Positions 1 through 9,054 are shown, counted from the stretch's first letter. The stretch is DNA of 64,000 nt from Muribaculaceae bacterium (GCA_017451225.1 JAFSPZ010000049.1:55226-119225); one strand, 5' to 3'. Made by a program: numbers and translations. Notes: generated by a model from the sequence alone, not told the origin.

Positions 1-1074
1 CAAATCAAGACTGATATCTTGATTCAGCATTGTTGCGTGAGCAAGAAGGGCGACAACGATTCCCTCAAGATCACGAACACTCTCGGTTACATTCTGTGCA
101 ATGAAATCAATTACTTCGTCATCAAGCGACAGGCCATCTTGCGAAGCTTTCATCTTAAGTACACCTCGGCGCAACTCATAATCAGGCTTATATAGCTCAA
201 CTGTCATTCCCCACTTAAAACGGGAAATAAGACGAGGTACCATTCCATCCATATCCGAAGGACGGCAGTCGCTCGACATGATTAGCTGTTTTTGGTTTTG
301 ATGTAGATGATTAAAAATGTGGAAGAAGGCATTTTGGGTACCCTGCTTTCCAGCTAGTTCCTGAATGTCATCAAGTATGAGGACATCAATACTTTGATAG
401 AAACTGATAAAGTCATTAACTTTATTGTTCTTTACTGCTGTTGTGTACTGAAGCTCAAAAATACGGGATGTGGTGTAAAGCACACGCGTACGAGGACGAA
501 GCTCTTTGATCTTAATTCCAATGGCCTGAATGAGATGTGTTTTGCCTACGCCAGTTGGACCAAAAACAAACATTGGATTAAATGTCTTGCAATTAGGATC
601 CTCGGCAATGGCTTTACCAACACTCACAGCAAGCTTATTGCTCATGCTACCACAATAGTTTTCAAAGGTGTAGCGAGGATTGAGCTGAGGGTCGATATCA
701 TCCATAACCTGCGGCTCAAATGGATTGGCAAGCTGCTGGGTTTGACGAGTGACGCTACTGCTAAGCTTGGCACTTGAATGGTCATGCTCGATTGTGACCG
801 ATGAACTTGGGGTGTCCTCTATAATATTATAGGTGTAGAATAGCTTTACACTGCTTCCATAAACTCGCCTCAGCGTAGCACTGAACAACTGGAAGTAGTT
901 CTGCTCTATTTGTTGAACAAAGAACTGTGAAGGCAGTTTCAACGTGAGCTTGTCATTCTCATAGCTCACGGCAACAATAGGAGCAAACCAAGCATTGAAT
1001 TGCTCGGCATCCAAATTGTCGCGAAGTATCTGAACGCACTTCTTCCACATTAATATGTTCTGTTCCTTATTCAT
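1..1074 (-). CDS. dnaA: Chromosomal replication initiator DnaA (5' part, cut by window edge)
   Basis: DnaA binds DnaA boxes at oriC, opens the duplex and loads helicase. The 358 codons visible start at the ATG at 1074 (protein start MNKEQNILMWKKC). They hold the N-terminal domain I, a short linker, and the AAA+ domain with Walker A GPTGVGKTH, Walker B VLILDDIQ and the downstream RFKWGM and DLEG motifs. The C-terminal part, including the DNA-binding domain IV, lies beyond base 1. The usual family length is about 450-470 residues, so roughly 100 are missing. The reading frame is open to the window edge. The next gene on this strand, the MCE protein, is separated by 347 bases and a terminator-like hairpin. 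Confidence 0.97.
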   Translation of the reverse strand, partial: MNKEQNILMWKKCVQILRDNLDAEQFNAWFAPIVAVSYENDKLTLKLPSQFFVQQIEQNYFQLFSATLRRVYGSSVKLFYTYNIIEDTPSSSVTIEHDHSSAKLSSSVTRQTQQLANPFEPQVMDDIDPQLNPRYTFENYCGSMSNKLAVSVGKAIAEDPNCKTFNPMFVFGPTGVGKTHLIQAIGIKIKELRPRTRVLYTTSRIFELQYTTAVKNNKVNDFISFYQSIDVLILDDIQELAGKQGTQNAFFHIFNHLHQNQKQLIMSSDCRPSDMDGMVPRLISRFKWGMTVELYKPDYELRRGVLKMKASQDGLSLDDEVIDFIAQNVTESVRDLEGIVVALLAHATMLNQDISLDL

Positions 1075-1421
1075 TTAACTTCATTCACCCGGCTTAGAAG
1101 GGCTTGTTTTAGCAGTACAAAGTTCGCACGATATTTTCAAAAAAAAAAACAATAAAAAATTTGCTTTTTAAAAAAGTTTATAAAGTATCTAAAAGTCAAC
1201 AAGTTATCCAGCACCCTAACATGCCATATCATGAATCATTTGCAGAAATCTATAATTCAATCAATTAAACAAATCAACCTACCCAAAACAATCTTAAAGA
1301 CCCAAAATCATAGGGTCCTTATATGCTTTATTATCTGCCTTTTCATCAAGAAAAGTAAAAAATAAAAAAATGCTTATTTAGAACAGTTCCAAATAAGCTA
1401 TATTTTTTACCCCTACTATAA
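1075..1421. other. AT-rich intergenic stretch upstream of dnaA
   Basis: No gene is seen in these 347 bases. The half next to dnaA is strongly AT-rich, with an A-run around 1139-1150. A single near-match to a DnaA box (TTATCCAGC) lies near 1205. A terminator-like hairpin serving the MCE gene lies at the far end. An origin is often near dnaA, but one imperfect box is too little to call oriC here. Confidence 0.5.
1365..1399 (-). terminator. Rho-independent terminator after the MCE gene
   Basis: On the minus strand, GCTTATTT pairs with AAATAAGC, extended by GAAC/GTTC with one mismatch and a two-base loop. A T-run follows immediately. It lies just downstream of the MCE stop codon. Confidence 0.7.
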
Positions 1422-2384
1422 TTAGAACACTTTTATGGTTATATAACGTTTAGGGTTGGCTTTAATATCATTCAACAATGAATCAAGACTCATGACTGCA
1501 CCATTGGCGTTGTCATACAGTTGACGGTCATTGAGCATCAAACCCAATGTCGAATTGCGGTCATTGAGTTTTGAGTTCAACTCAGCTGTAAGCTGCTTTA
1601 AATTTGCCAATGTTGCATTCAAGTCATTGATAGTTGTCTGAAGCTGATGAGTAGGAAGTTCATTGACCTTGGTATTCAAAGTAGAACTCATAGTTTGAAA
1701 GTTTGTCATAGTGCTGTTAGCCTTAGACGAAATGCCAGTCAAACCATTCATAACACCAGGGACACTACCGTTTAAGTTTTGTGACAACTTAGACAGGTTG
1801 TTCATGAGCACTGTTAAATCTTCAGCGCTAGAATTTATTTTTGATACTATATCGTCAAACTGAGATACCGAATTACCTAATGCAGGATTACCCACAAGTG
1901 TATTGACATTGTTTAAGATGTCATTCACCTTCGGCATAATTTCATTAACTTGAGGCATAAGCTCCGCACTCACCTTGTCCATCAATCCTGATGTCATTGT
2001 TGATGGAATCTCATCTCCAACCTTGTGATAAGCTTTGCCTTGGGCAAGATTCAACACTAATGAAGGAGAGCCAAGCAGTTCCGATGACAGTGCTACCGAC
2101 GAGCCCATGGGTATCTTCAATTCCTCGTCAAGACTCATCTTCACAATTATCTCATTAGACTTGTAGTCGTAATTGATCTCTTTAACAAGCCCCACCTGAT
2201 AGCCATTGACTGTTACGGGAGCCGACACATTCAAACCATTAATCTTTTCAAATTTTGCAACATAATAGTTTGATGGTTCAAATAGGTTCACACCCTTTAA
2301 AAACTCTATGCCCCAATAAAGCAATCCTAATCCCAATACCACAATCAGGGCTATTATAACGTTTTTATTGAATATTGACTTCAT
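1422..2384 (-). CDS. MCE/MlaD family lipid-transport protein
   Basis: MCE-domain proteins form periplasmic hexameric rings that move phospholipids between inner and outer membranes with an Mla-type ABC transporter. The 320-residue protein has one N-terminal membrane helix (about residues 8-27), then an MCE domain (about 38-115) with the typical stretch around VNGYQVGLVKEI and a hydrophobic SELLGSPSLVLNL segment. A long Asn/Leu-rich helical, probably coiled-coil tail fills the rest. No MlaE or MlaF partner is in the window, although one may lie nearby. It is a single gene here, with a terminator hairpin downstream and a 122-base gap from the upstream symporter gene. Confidence 0.9.
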   Translation of the reverse strand: MKSIFNKNVIIALIVVLGLGLLYWGIEFLKGVNLFEPSNYYVAKFEKINGLNVSAPVTVNGYQVGLVKEINYDYKSNEIIVKMSLDEELKIPMGSSVALSSELLGSPSLVLNLAQGKAYHKVGDEIPSTMTSGLMDKVSAELMPQVNEIMPKVNDILNNVNTLVGNPALGNSVSQFDDIVSKINSSAEDLTVLMNNLSKLSQNLNGSVPGVMNGLTGISSKANSTMTNFQTMSSTLNTKVNELPTHQLQTTINDLNATLANLKQLTAELNSKLNDRNSTLGLMLNDRQLYDNANGAVMSLDSLLNDIKANPKRYITIKVF

Positions 2385-2506
2385 TGTATATATAGTGCTT
2401 TTTGCATTCAGATTAATATTACAACTTGCAAATTTACGAATTATTTTTTAACTAACTTGTATTCCAAATTGACTTTATTGTTGTAAAAAAGTATAAAACG
2501 ACCATT

Positions 2507-3952
2507 TTAATCCCATGCATCAAGGTCTTTTTCCACCTCAGGAAGCATCGATTTGTTGAACACAGGACTTTTTTTGCCTTCGCTTTTTTGCTTTCGGTAG
2601 TCCTTCAACAAAATGAATGCATACTTGCCTAGGAATACAATAGCAATCAAGTTGCACAACGTTATCAATGCCATGCAAACTTCGCCGAAATTCCACACAA
2701 GCCCTAAACTAGCCACAGCGCCAAGCATCACCATTACTCCTCCCGACAAAACACGAAACACCTCAAGAACCCAACGTTTTCGGGTCAAGAACAAAATATT
2801 CGCTTCTCCATAGTAATAATTGCCTAAGATGCTACTGAAAGCAAAAAACAAAATGGCTATAGCCAGAAAAATCTTGCCACTTGAGCCTATCTGAGACTCT
2901 AATGCGCTTTGAGTCAACACTATGCCAGCCTCACAACCAGGTTGATAAACTCCGCTCAGTAAGATAATAAATGCTGTGCATGAACACACCAGCAAGGTAT
3001 CAGTAAACACACCTAACGACTGAATTAGCCCCTGCTTCACAGGATGAGACACAGTGGCTGTGGCAGCGACATTGGGCGCAGAGCCCTCTCCTGCCTCATT
3101 GCTGAAAAGCCCTCTTTTTATTCCTTCTCGCATTGCAACGCCAACCATGCCGCCAGCAACCTGCTCAATTCCAAAAGCGTTATCAACTATCAATGCAAGT
3201 ACCCCAGGAATCTTTTCATAATTCATAACCACTATCACAAAAGCAAGCAGGAAATAGCCTATTGCCATTACTGGAACAAGAATACTGCTCACACGGGCAA
3301 TGCGGTGTAGCCCGCCAAAGACTATCACAAGCGAAATAACTGTCAAAACCACACCCACTATCACTGGGTCGAAATTAAATGCATTATGCAATGCCTCGGC
3401 TATTGTATTGCTCTGTATGGAATTATAGGACAATCCAAAGGTCAGGGTTATGAGCACTGCAAAGAGTGCCGACATCCACTTGTTGTGCATTCCATGAAGG
3501 ATGTAATAGGCAGGACCTCCAATGAAGGATTCCCCATTGCGACGCTTAAACAACTGAGCCAAAGTCGACTCAACAAAGGCCGTAGCCGCACCAATCAAAG
3601 CTATAATCCACATCCAGAAAACGGCACCAGGACCACCTACGGCTATGGCACCAGACACTCCGGCCAGATTGCCGGTTCCCACACGAGTAGCAACCGACAC
3701 CGAAAAAGCTTGAAACGACGATACATGATGCTTTGAATCTCCTTTAGGGACCAATTCCACAAGCAGTCGGAACATCTCGCCTATCATGCGAAACTGAACA
3801 AATCTTGTCTTGACAGTGAAATACACACCACACAAAACCAGAACTATAATGATACTGTGAAAATTCCATCCCCACAAGAAATCATTTATTTGCTCCAAGT
3901 ATTTGTTTAGAGTGCTTTCGGCCGACAGATATTCCAAGAATGTATCAATCAT
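2507..3952 (-). CDS. Alanine/amino acid:cation symporter, AGCS family
   Basis: This 481-residue inner-membrane protein belongs to the alanine or glycine:cation symporter family, which couples Na+ (or H+) to uptake of small neutral amino acids. It has about ten to eleven hydrophobic segments and family signatures such as TRVGTGNLAGVSGAIAVGGPG (about residues 89-110) and the GEGSAPNVAATA motif (about 290). Length fits the family. It is the last gene of a tight operon: the solute-binding protein gene ends 16 bases upstream and the porin gene 11 bases before that. Substrate cannot be read from sequence; alanine or glycine is the family default. Confidence 0.93.
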   Translation of the reverse strand: MIDTFLEYLSAESTLNKYLEQINDFLWGWNFHSIIIVLVLCGVYFTVKTRFVQFRMIGEMFRLLVELVPKGDSKHHVSSFQAFSVSVATRVGTGNLAGVSGAIAVGGPGAVFWMWIIALIGAATAFVESTLAQLFKRRNGESFIGGPAYYILHGMHNKWMSALFAVLITLTFGLSYNSIQSNTIAEALHNAFNFDPVIVGVVLTVISLVIVFGGLHRIARVSSILVPVMAIGYFLLAFVIVVMNYEKIPGVLALIVDNAFGIEQVAGGMVGVAMREGIKRGLFSNEAGEGSAPNVAATATVSHPVKQGLIQSLGVFTDTLLVCSCTAFIILLSGVYQPGCEAGIVLTQSALESQIGSSGKIFLAIAILFFAFSSILGNYYYGEANILFLTRKRWVLEVFRVLSGGVMVMLGAVASLGLVWNFGEVCMALITLCNLIAIVFLGKYAFILLKDYRKQKSEGKKSPVFNKSMLPEVEKDLDAWD

Positions 3953-3968
3953 GGTTTAAATCTTGGGA

Positions 3969-4814
3969 TTATTGTGCCAGATATTTGTCATAAATTACAC
4001 GATATTCAGGAAGTTTCTTCACTTTAGCTATCCATTTGTTTAGTTTCTCACACAACTCACGGTCTTCTTTCCTCAAGGTCAAAGACTGGAACTGAGAAAA
4101 ACTTATGGCAGTCGAAATGTCTACATTGGGATGAGACTCAGCCATCTTACGAGCTATAGACTCATTAATCACAGCATATTTGATATCGCCAGTCGATACC
4201 ATAAGAAACAATTGTTCGGGACCATAAATCGAATCGGACACGACATGTATGGTGTCGCCTATCTCTCGAGAAAGACTCAAAATGCGCTCACGCATGGGCG
4301 AACCTTTCACAATGTTCACGGTATCTCCGGCCAAGTCAAGCTGTGATTGAATGACAACTCCATCGGTATTGCGCTGCACAAGCACTTGCTTATCTAGATA
4401 CAATGCTGAAGTGAAAAGATAGTGTTTCTTGTTCTCGCGAGTCACAGGATACTGAGCTGCCATAATGTCATAAAGGCCATTATCCAAACCTTCCAAAGCT
4501 TTCTTCAAGCTAACAACGGGATGAAATTTCATTGGCACACCGCAGCTGTCAGAAAGAAGTTTCAAGAATTCATAATTGAAACCTCCTAAAGAGTCTCCAT
4601 AGGCATAATAAGACAAAGGAGAATACTCTATTGCCACATCAAGGGTATCCCCTTTACTGATGTGCTCATTATTTGCGTTAGACGACAAAGTAACTTTGTC
4701 CGAATTGCAATATCTTAATGATACCATCAAAGCTATTACGAGAAGCAACAGACCGCCATACAAATACATCTGCCATTTCTTAACTTGAGATAGTTTTTTC
4801 AGCATATTCTTCAT
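3969..4814 (-). CDS. Periplasmic solute-binding protein, family 3 (membrane-anchored)
   Basis: The 281-residue protein starts with a basic stretch and one membrane helix (about residues 17-36), followed by a Cys at about 37. The rest is a type-3 solute-binding fold: LDVAIEYSPLSYYAYGD near the start, YDIMAAQYPVTRENKKHYLFT and the closing KLPEYRVIYDKYL. Relatives include polar amino-acid binding proteins and the N-terminal domain of MltF, but no lytic transglycosylase domain is present. No ABC permease or ATPase is adjacent; instead it sits between a porin and an AGCS symporter. A role in amino-acid capture for that symporter is inference. Confidence 0.85.
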   Translation of the reverse strand: MKNMLKKLSQVKKWQMYLYGGLLLLVIALMVSLRYCNSDKVTLSSNANNEHISKGDTLDVAIEYSPLSYYAYGDSLGGFNYEFLKLLSDSCGVPMKFHPVVSLKKALEGLDNGLYDIMAAQYPVTRENKKHYLFTSALYLDKQVLVQRNTDGVVIQSQLDLAGDTVNIVKGSPMRERILSLSREIGDTIHVVSDSIYGPEQLFLMVSTGDIKYAVINESIARKMAESHPNVDISTAISFSQFQSLTLRKEDRELCEKLNKWIAKVKKLPEYRVIYDKYLAQ

Positions 4815-4825
4815 TTTAAATTAAA

Positions 4826-6832
4826 TCAATTTACAAAATCTACCGAGATGCCAAATTGGAACCTGCCAGGGTTTAATGGATAGTGAGGAATGGAGAAATA
4901 ATTATCGCCTCCTATCAGGTCCTTGTTGGCATGGCTGTACATTACATAGAAACGAGCTTTCTTCAACTTGAAGTTCGCATACACATCGGCAAAGGCAAAG
5001 TTGCCACATTCCATTTCATGTTGGTTATAGAAGATCATGGCAGCAGGATTGTAATAAGGCGCATAATACTTAGTATAATAATTGCAGTCAACGCCTATCT
5101 GCACATCAAGAACGCGAGCCACCTTAAACTTTAAGTACATATTACTGAACAGCGAAAACTTGGGCAAAGGCAGCACCTCATCGTTTGAGCTCGTCTGATA
5201 GGTAATGTCATTATCCCAGTTGAATATACCAAAACCCAGATGGTTGGAAAGGGATGCACTGAGTACATGAACAGCACTTCCACACTGCTCGGGCAAAGCG
5301 CTTGAGTTGAAATATATAAACTTGTTCAATGTCTCATATCCCACATTGAATTTCGTGTGTATCCAAGGAAGATCAAGTATACCCCCTACCCTGAAACGCT
5401 GCTCTTTACCAAAATCATTATCCCAAGCATAATGGTTGGATATGAAATGCTTGATAAGATATGGCGGAGCCAGATTTTTGAAGTAACCATAAGCTTTAAG
5501 ACTCACAGTGTCGCCAAAGAGTTTGAAACGGGTAGTGATATCACCTTCCACATTGATATCGCCAGCGACATTGCCCAAAACACCAAATTGAGCTGTAGCC
5601 GAATAGGTCAAAACCGATCCGCGCTGCTTGGTTAGCTGCCCTCCCACCCAGAACAATTGCTGAGTCTTAGTGGCATCCACACTCACTGGCAATGGTGTCA
5701 AATCTTCGGCTAGTTCGGTCCCGGTAACGCTATCCACGACTTGATAGAACTTTCGCACCTCATGAGTGCCATAAACTGCAAAACCAAACTTGGCATATTT
5801 GTTGAAACCCTCTAAAAGCGAAACACCGATAGTGTTGCGCAAACGCCAGTAGCGTGTCACTTCATCAGTACCAGCGAGCGACAAATAGCAGTTCTCAAAA
5901 TAGGATTGGTCTTGAGCAGCGTTGCTATTAAGGAATGTGTGTTTAACGTTTTTAAAATTGGCAGTCCAAATAAAACGCGTTACAGGAATGTAAGTACGCC
6001 CAATTATCGTGTCGGTGACTGAATCACGTTCATATCGATAGTGGCCAACATTGTAGCTCTGGTTCAAATAAAACTCCTGGCCAGTGAGTTTGTTGTGAGC
6101 GGCTGTAAGATAGGTTGGAATGCTCTTGTTGTCCACCTTGTTCTCTCCTCCTTGAACACTGGCAGGGTCTGTGATATACAAATCATCAGTAATACCACCA
6201 TTTTCCTTGCCTAGATAATTATAGCTATTGAAGAAGGTTTGCATCTCATAGCGGTCACCTATGTAACTGCCAAACACGCTCCACATGAAGTTCTTGTCAG
6301 CTTGATAGTTGTAAGAACCTTTAGAATAAATATAATCCATCGAGGCACCCAACTGCAATGATTTGCCCACGTTACCCGAGAACAACGCTTTTGTGCGGTC
6401 TTGATTGCTGTATTTGTTGCCACCTGTGGTGTGGCTTAACAAAGTCATCGGAATACGAGTGTTGTAATATCGCTGTGTGGACACGCTCGGCAACCAACTC
6501 TCTATAGCGTCCTCAAAGAAGAAATCGCTCCTGAATTTGCGTTCAAAAAATATCTGATTCTGACCCGAAGCGCCAAAATTTCCGGTTGTTGCCCAAGCTT
6601 TGCTCTGGTGAGATGGTATCTGCTCCTTGTGATAATTCAGGAACAAAGTGTCAATAGTCGATTCGTAATGAAGCCCCAACGGCTCGCTAACCGACCACGC
6701 ATAACTCGGTTCAACTTTTACTTCTTTAGATTTCTTGACCGACGCTTTTGTCAAAGTCTGTGCACTCGCCACAATAGGCAAGAGCAAGACGAATATAAGA
6801 ATAAAATAATATTTAATATGTCTCTTTTCCAT
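4826..6832 (-). CDS. Putative outer-membrane porin (Bacteroidota Porin_10 type)
   Basis: The protein of about 668 residues has a signal peptide ending at VASAQ (about residue 25). The remainder is rich in alternating aromatic and polar residues typical of a beta-barrel and ends in a short beta strand (FQFGISVDFVN). It resembles the large Bacteroidota 'putative porin' family. The first gene of a three-gene operon, it is followed after 11 bases by the binding protein. An ATG also exists two codons upstream (6838), but a -7-like element (TATCTTTG on the minus strand, 6843-6850) leaves almost no leader there, so 6832 is preferred. The transported solute is unknown. Confidence 0.85.
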   Translation of the reverse strand: MEKRHIKYYFILIFVLLLPIVASAQTLTKASVKKSKEVKVEPSYAWSVSEPLGLHYESTIDTLFLNYHKEQIPSHQSKAWATTGNFGASGQNQIFFERKFRSDFFFEDAIESWLPSVSTQRYYNTRIPMTLLSHTTGGNKYSNQDRTKALFSGNVGKSLQLGASMDYIYSKGSYNYQADKNFMWSVFGSYIGDRYEMQTFFNSYNYLGKENGGITDDLYITDPASVQGGENKVDNKSIPTYLTAAHNKLTGQEFYLNQSYNVGHYRYERDSVTDTIIGRTYIPVTRFIWTANFKNVKHTFLNSNAAQDQSYFENCYLSLAGTDEVTRYWRLRNTIGVSLLEGFNKYAKFGFAVYGTHEVRKFYQVVDSVTGTELAEDLTPLPVSVDATKTQQLFWVGGQLTKQRGSVLTYSATAQFGVLGNVAGDINVEGDITTRFKLFGDTVSLKAYGYFKNLAPPYLIKHFISNHYAWDNDFGKEQRFRVGGILDLPWIHTKFNVGYETLNKFIYFNSSALPEQCGSAVHVLSASLSNHLGFGIFNWDNDITYQTSSNDEVLPLPKFSLFSNMYLKFKVARVLDVQIGVDCNYYTKYYAPYYNPAAMIFYNQHEMECGNFAFADVYANFKLKKARFYVMYSHANKDLIGGDNYFSIPHYPLNPGRFQFGISVDFVN

Positions 6833-6842
6833 TATCAAACTG

Positions 6843-6850
6843 CAAAGATA
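6843..6850 (-). promoter_or_regulatory. -7 element for the porin operon
   Basis: TATCTTTG on the minus strand matches TAnnTTTG. No clear TTTG box is seen 19-21 bases upstream, so this is a partial match. It would give a very short leader. Confidence 0.45.
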
Positions 6851-7053
6851 ACAACTTTAACTTAATACACTCATATTTATATATAAATATTTATCACTTT
6901 TTAATTTAATTGGGTTTTATTCTCATTGATAGGGTCAGAATCAATCATCATCCGCCCTACCCCAGAACCAATCATGCAATAAAACAACTCATAATCTTAT
7001 CCCACCATTTCATACTTTATTTAATATATTTCGTCACATATTCTAATATTTAT

Positions 7054-7085
7054 TTTGAAATCTATTGTTCCTAGTTGTAATTTTG
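7054..7085 (+). promoter_or_regulatory. Bacteroidota promoter for the 25-codon gene
   Basis: TTTG at 7054-7057, a 20-base spacer, and TAATTTTG at 7078-7085 match the TTTG/TAnnTTTG consensus exactly. It stands about 45 bases upstream of a small ATG frame and over 340 bases upstream of htrA. Confidence 0.7.
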
Positions 7086-7130
7086 ATTTTCAAATATTGA
7101 ATTTATCAACCATAAAAATACAACAACAAA

Positions 7131-7208
7131 ATGAATTTCTTTCAAGACTCTATTTTTGTAACTGTGATTACCACTGTTTTGATTTCATTAATCACACTGC
7201 TCATGTAA
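7131..7208 (+). CDS. Candidate 25-residue single-span membrane peptide
   Basis: An ATG frame of 25 codons ending in TAA encodes MNFFQDSIFV followed by a run of Val, Ile, Leu and Thr that would make one membrane helix. The product has one acidic residue and no basic residue. The frame is preceded by an AT-rich leader (ACAACAAA just before the ATG), as for well-expressed Bacteroidota genes, and by an exact -33/-7 promoter at 7054-7085. No terminator is obvious before htrA, so it could also act as a leader peptide of a long htrA transcript. No family is recognised. Short frames arise by chance, so the support rests on promoter, position and hydrophobic composition. Confidence 0.45.
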   Translation: MNFFQDSIFVTVITTVLISLITLLM

Positions 7209-7289
7209 TCTCATTTATAAAATAATGGAACAAAAAATGACAAAAAAGCATTGTTATCACAAGTCATTATTAAAGAAACAAAAAAGTCG

Positions 7290-7326
7290 AACCACTGTTA
7301 TTAATTTAGATTAAAAACTAGTGGTT
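7290..7326. repeat. Inverted repeat upstream of htrA
   Basis: AACCACT at 7290-7296 and AGTGGTT at 7320-7326 form a perfect 7-base inverted repeat around an AT-rich centre that is itself partly symmetrical (ATTAAT / ATTAA). It directly abuts the sigma-54-like element and could be an activator site or an RNA hairpin. Confidence 0.55.
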
Positions 7327-7342
7327 TGGCATTGTTTTTGTA
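7327..7342 (+). promoter_or_regulatory. Sigma-54-like -24/-12 promoter of htrA
   Basis: TGGCATTGTTTTTGTA matches the RpoN consensus TGGCAC-N5-TTGCA at the -24 TGGCA and the -12 TTG with correct spacing. The usual C after TTG is a T. It would start transcription about 75-80 bases before the htrA ATG. No TAnnTTTG promoter is evident closer to htrA. Confidence 0.45.
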
Positions 7343-7431
7343 ATAAATGAATGTAATTTTACGTTCAAAACCAAAAGTTAATTTTAACTATCGCACTTTT
7401 AAATACGACAACAATTTTAACATATAAGATT

Positions 7432-8988
7432 ATGAATAACACTAAAAAAATGACATTGATGTTGGTTGCTGCATCAATATTAGGTTCGGCAGCCACACTA
7501 CTCGCCACATCGGGAGTACAAACCATTAAAGACATCTACATTCAATCGCAAAATGATTCTACAGCACTAGTGAAGGATGACGGAATTGTGAAAACCTCTA
7601 CTAGAAATGTTTCTATGGGACGTTATGGCAACGCCGTTGATTTCACAAAAGCAGCCGAGAGCACCATCAATTCAGTTGTGAGCATAAAATCTTATGCAAC
7701 ACCCCGACAACAACAATTCTACGGCAACGACTTCGATCCATTCGAGTTCTTCTTTGGCCCAGGCTATAGAGGACAAGGTGGCTCTCAACAACGCCAACAA
7801 CAGCAACAAAAGAAATCAGAGCCTCAACCCATGGGTTCTGGATCTGGAGTTATTATCAGCGAGGATGGATATATCGTTACCAACAACCATGTGATTGACG
7901 GCGCCGAAAAACTTGAAGTCACCCTTAATGACAATCGCAAGTTCAACGCAAGAGTCATCGGAACCGATCCAAATACCGACATAGCATTGCTGAAGATATC
8001 GGCAACCAAGCTCAAACCCATAGTTTTCGGAAACAGCGATGAGGTAAAGGTTGGTGAGTGGGTGCTTGCCATTGGCAATCCATTTGGACTCAATTCCTCG
8101 GTAACAGCAGGTATTGTAAGCGCCAAGGCTCGTGGCATCAACAAAGGAAAGAACGTAGGCATCGAGTCCTTCATCCAGCACGATGCAGCAGTCAACCCTG
8201 GAAACAGTGGTGGCGCACTGGTCAACATTGAAGGAGAACTCATTGGCATCAACACCATGATTTATTCTCAAACAGGAAACTATGCCGGCCATTCGTTTGC
8301 AATTCCTTCAACCGTAGTCAAAAAAATCATCACCGACATCAAGCAGTATGGAAGCGTGCAGCGTGCTGTGCTTGGCATCACATTCACCGAACTCGACGAT
8401 GAGAAAGCCAAAGAGAACAACATTACAGCAACTTCCGAGGGTGTCTACATCAACACCGTGAACGATCGCAGCGCCGCCAAGGAAGCTGGCCTCAAAGAGG
8501 GTGATGTGATTGTAGGAATCAATGGAGTGACAGTAAGAAATGGTGCACAAATGCTTGAAGAGATGAGCAAACTGCGTCCAGGCGACAAAGCCACTATCAA
8601 GTTCTATCGTGACAACAAGCTGAAAACCACCGAAGTTACCCTCAAGAACGACCAGGGCACCACTAAGATAACTAAGAGTAGCGATTTCACTTCACTTGGA
8701 TGCACCTTCGTCCCCCTATCAAACGACGAGAAAGAGGAACTAGGAGTTAGCAATGGCGTAAAAGTTGTTGGAGTAAAAAACGGCAAATTTAAAGATGCCG
8801 GAATCAAAGACGGTTTCATTATCACCGACATCAACAACATTCGCGTCAACAACCAAGATGAAGTAGAAGACATCTATAACGCTATCATGCGTGACAGCGA
8901 AAGTGACAAAGTAATGTTCATCACTGGTATTACAACAACAGGAAAGAAGGTATACCGAGCTGTCGACCTTGCCGATTTTGAAGAGTAG
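7432..8988 (+). CDS. htrA: Periplasmic serine protease/chaperone, HtrA/DegP (Do) family
   Basis: This protein of 518 residues degrades or refolds misfolded envelope proteins. It has an N-terminal hydrophobic signal or anchor (about residues 7-27), a Gln-rich linker (about 113-128), a trypsin-like domain with His in VTNNHVIDGA, Asp in PNTDIALLK and the nucleophile in NPGNSGGAL, then two PDZ domains (about 300-395 and 415-510) with VLGITFTEL and GLKEGDVIVGING. Length and order fit DegQ/DegP. It is followed by a strong terminator and then the primary sigma-factor gene. The upstream region carries a sigma-54-like element with an inverted repeat, suggesting stress-linked control. Confidence 0.95.
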   Translation: MNNTKKMTLMLVAASILGSAATLLATSGVQTIKDIYIQSQNDSTALVKDDGIVKTSTRNVSMGRYGNAVDFTKAAESTINSVVSIKSYATPRQQQFYGNDFDPFEFFFGPGYRGQGGSQQRQQQQQKKSEPQPMGSGSGVIISEDGYIVTNNHVIDGAEKLEVTLNDNRKFNARVIGTDPNTDIALLKISATKLKPIVFGNSDEVKVGEWVLAIGNPFGLNSSVTAGIVSAKARGINKGKNVGIESFIQHDAAVNPGNSGGALVNIEGELIGINTMIYSQTGNYAGHSFAIPSTVVKKIITDIKQYGSVQRAVLGITFTELDDEKAKENNITATSEGVYINTVNDRSAAKEAGLKEGDVIVGINGVTVRNGAQMLEEMSKLRPGDKATIKFYRDNKLKTTEVTLKNDQGTTKITKSSDFTSLGCTFVPLSNDEKEELGVSNGVKVVGVKNGKFKDAGIKDGFIITDINNIRVNNQDEVEDIYNAIMRDSESDKVMFITGITTTGKKVYRAVDLADFEE

Positions 8989-9019
8989 CAAAACCACATT
9001 TTTCGTGACTCATAACTCT

Positions 9020-9054
9020 ACAGGGCGGTCAGCTGAATGACCGCCCTGTTTTTT
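9020..9054 (+). terminator. Strong terminator after htrA
   Basis: ACAGGGCGGTCA pairs perfectly with TGACCGCCCTGT across a six-base loop, followed by a run of six T (nine-T region including the stem end). Confidence 0.93.

Larger units (their letters stand above)
6839..7431. other. 593-base intergenic region between the porin operon and htrA
   Basis: This divergent region holds the porin -7 element (6843-6850, minus), a well-formed promoter at 7054-7085, a candidate 25-codon gene (7131-7208), an inverted repeat (7290-7326) and a sigma-54-like element (7327-7342). The stretch 6880-7050 is AT-rich with nothing recognised. Confidence 0.6.

Noticed and set aside
394-777. A 127-codon plus-strand frame inside dnaA
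   Set aside because: It is antisense to the AAA+ domain of dnaA and has no features of its own.
1075-1421. oriC beside dnaA
   Set aside because: Only one imperfect DnaA box was seen. A cluster of boxes and GC-skew change would be needed to call an origin.
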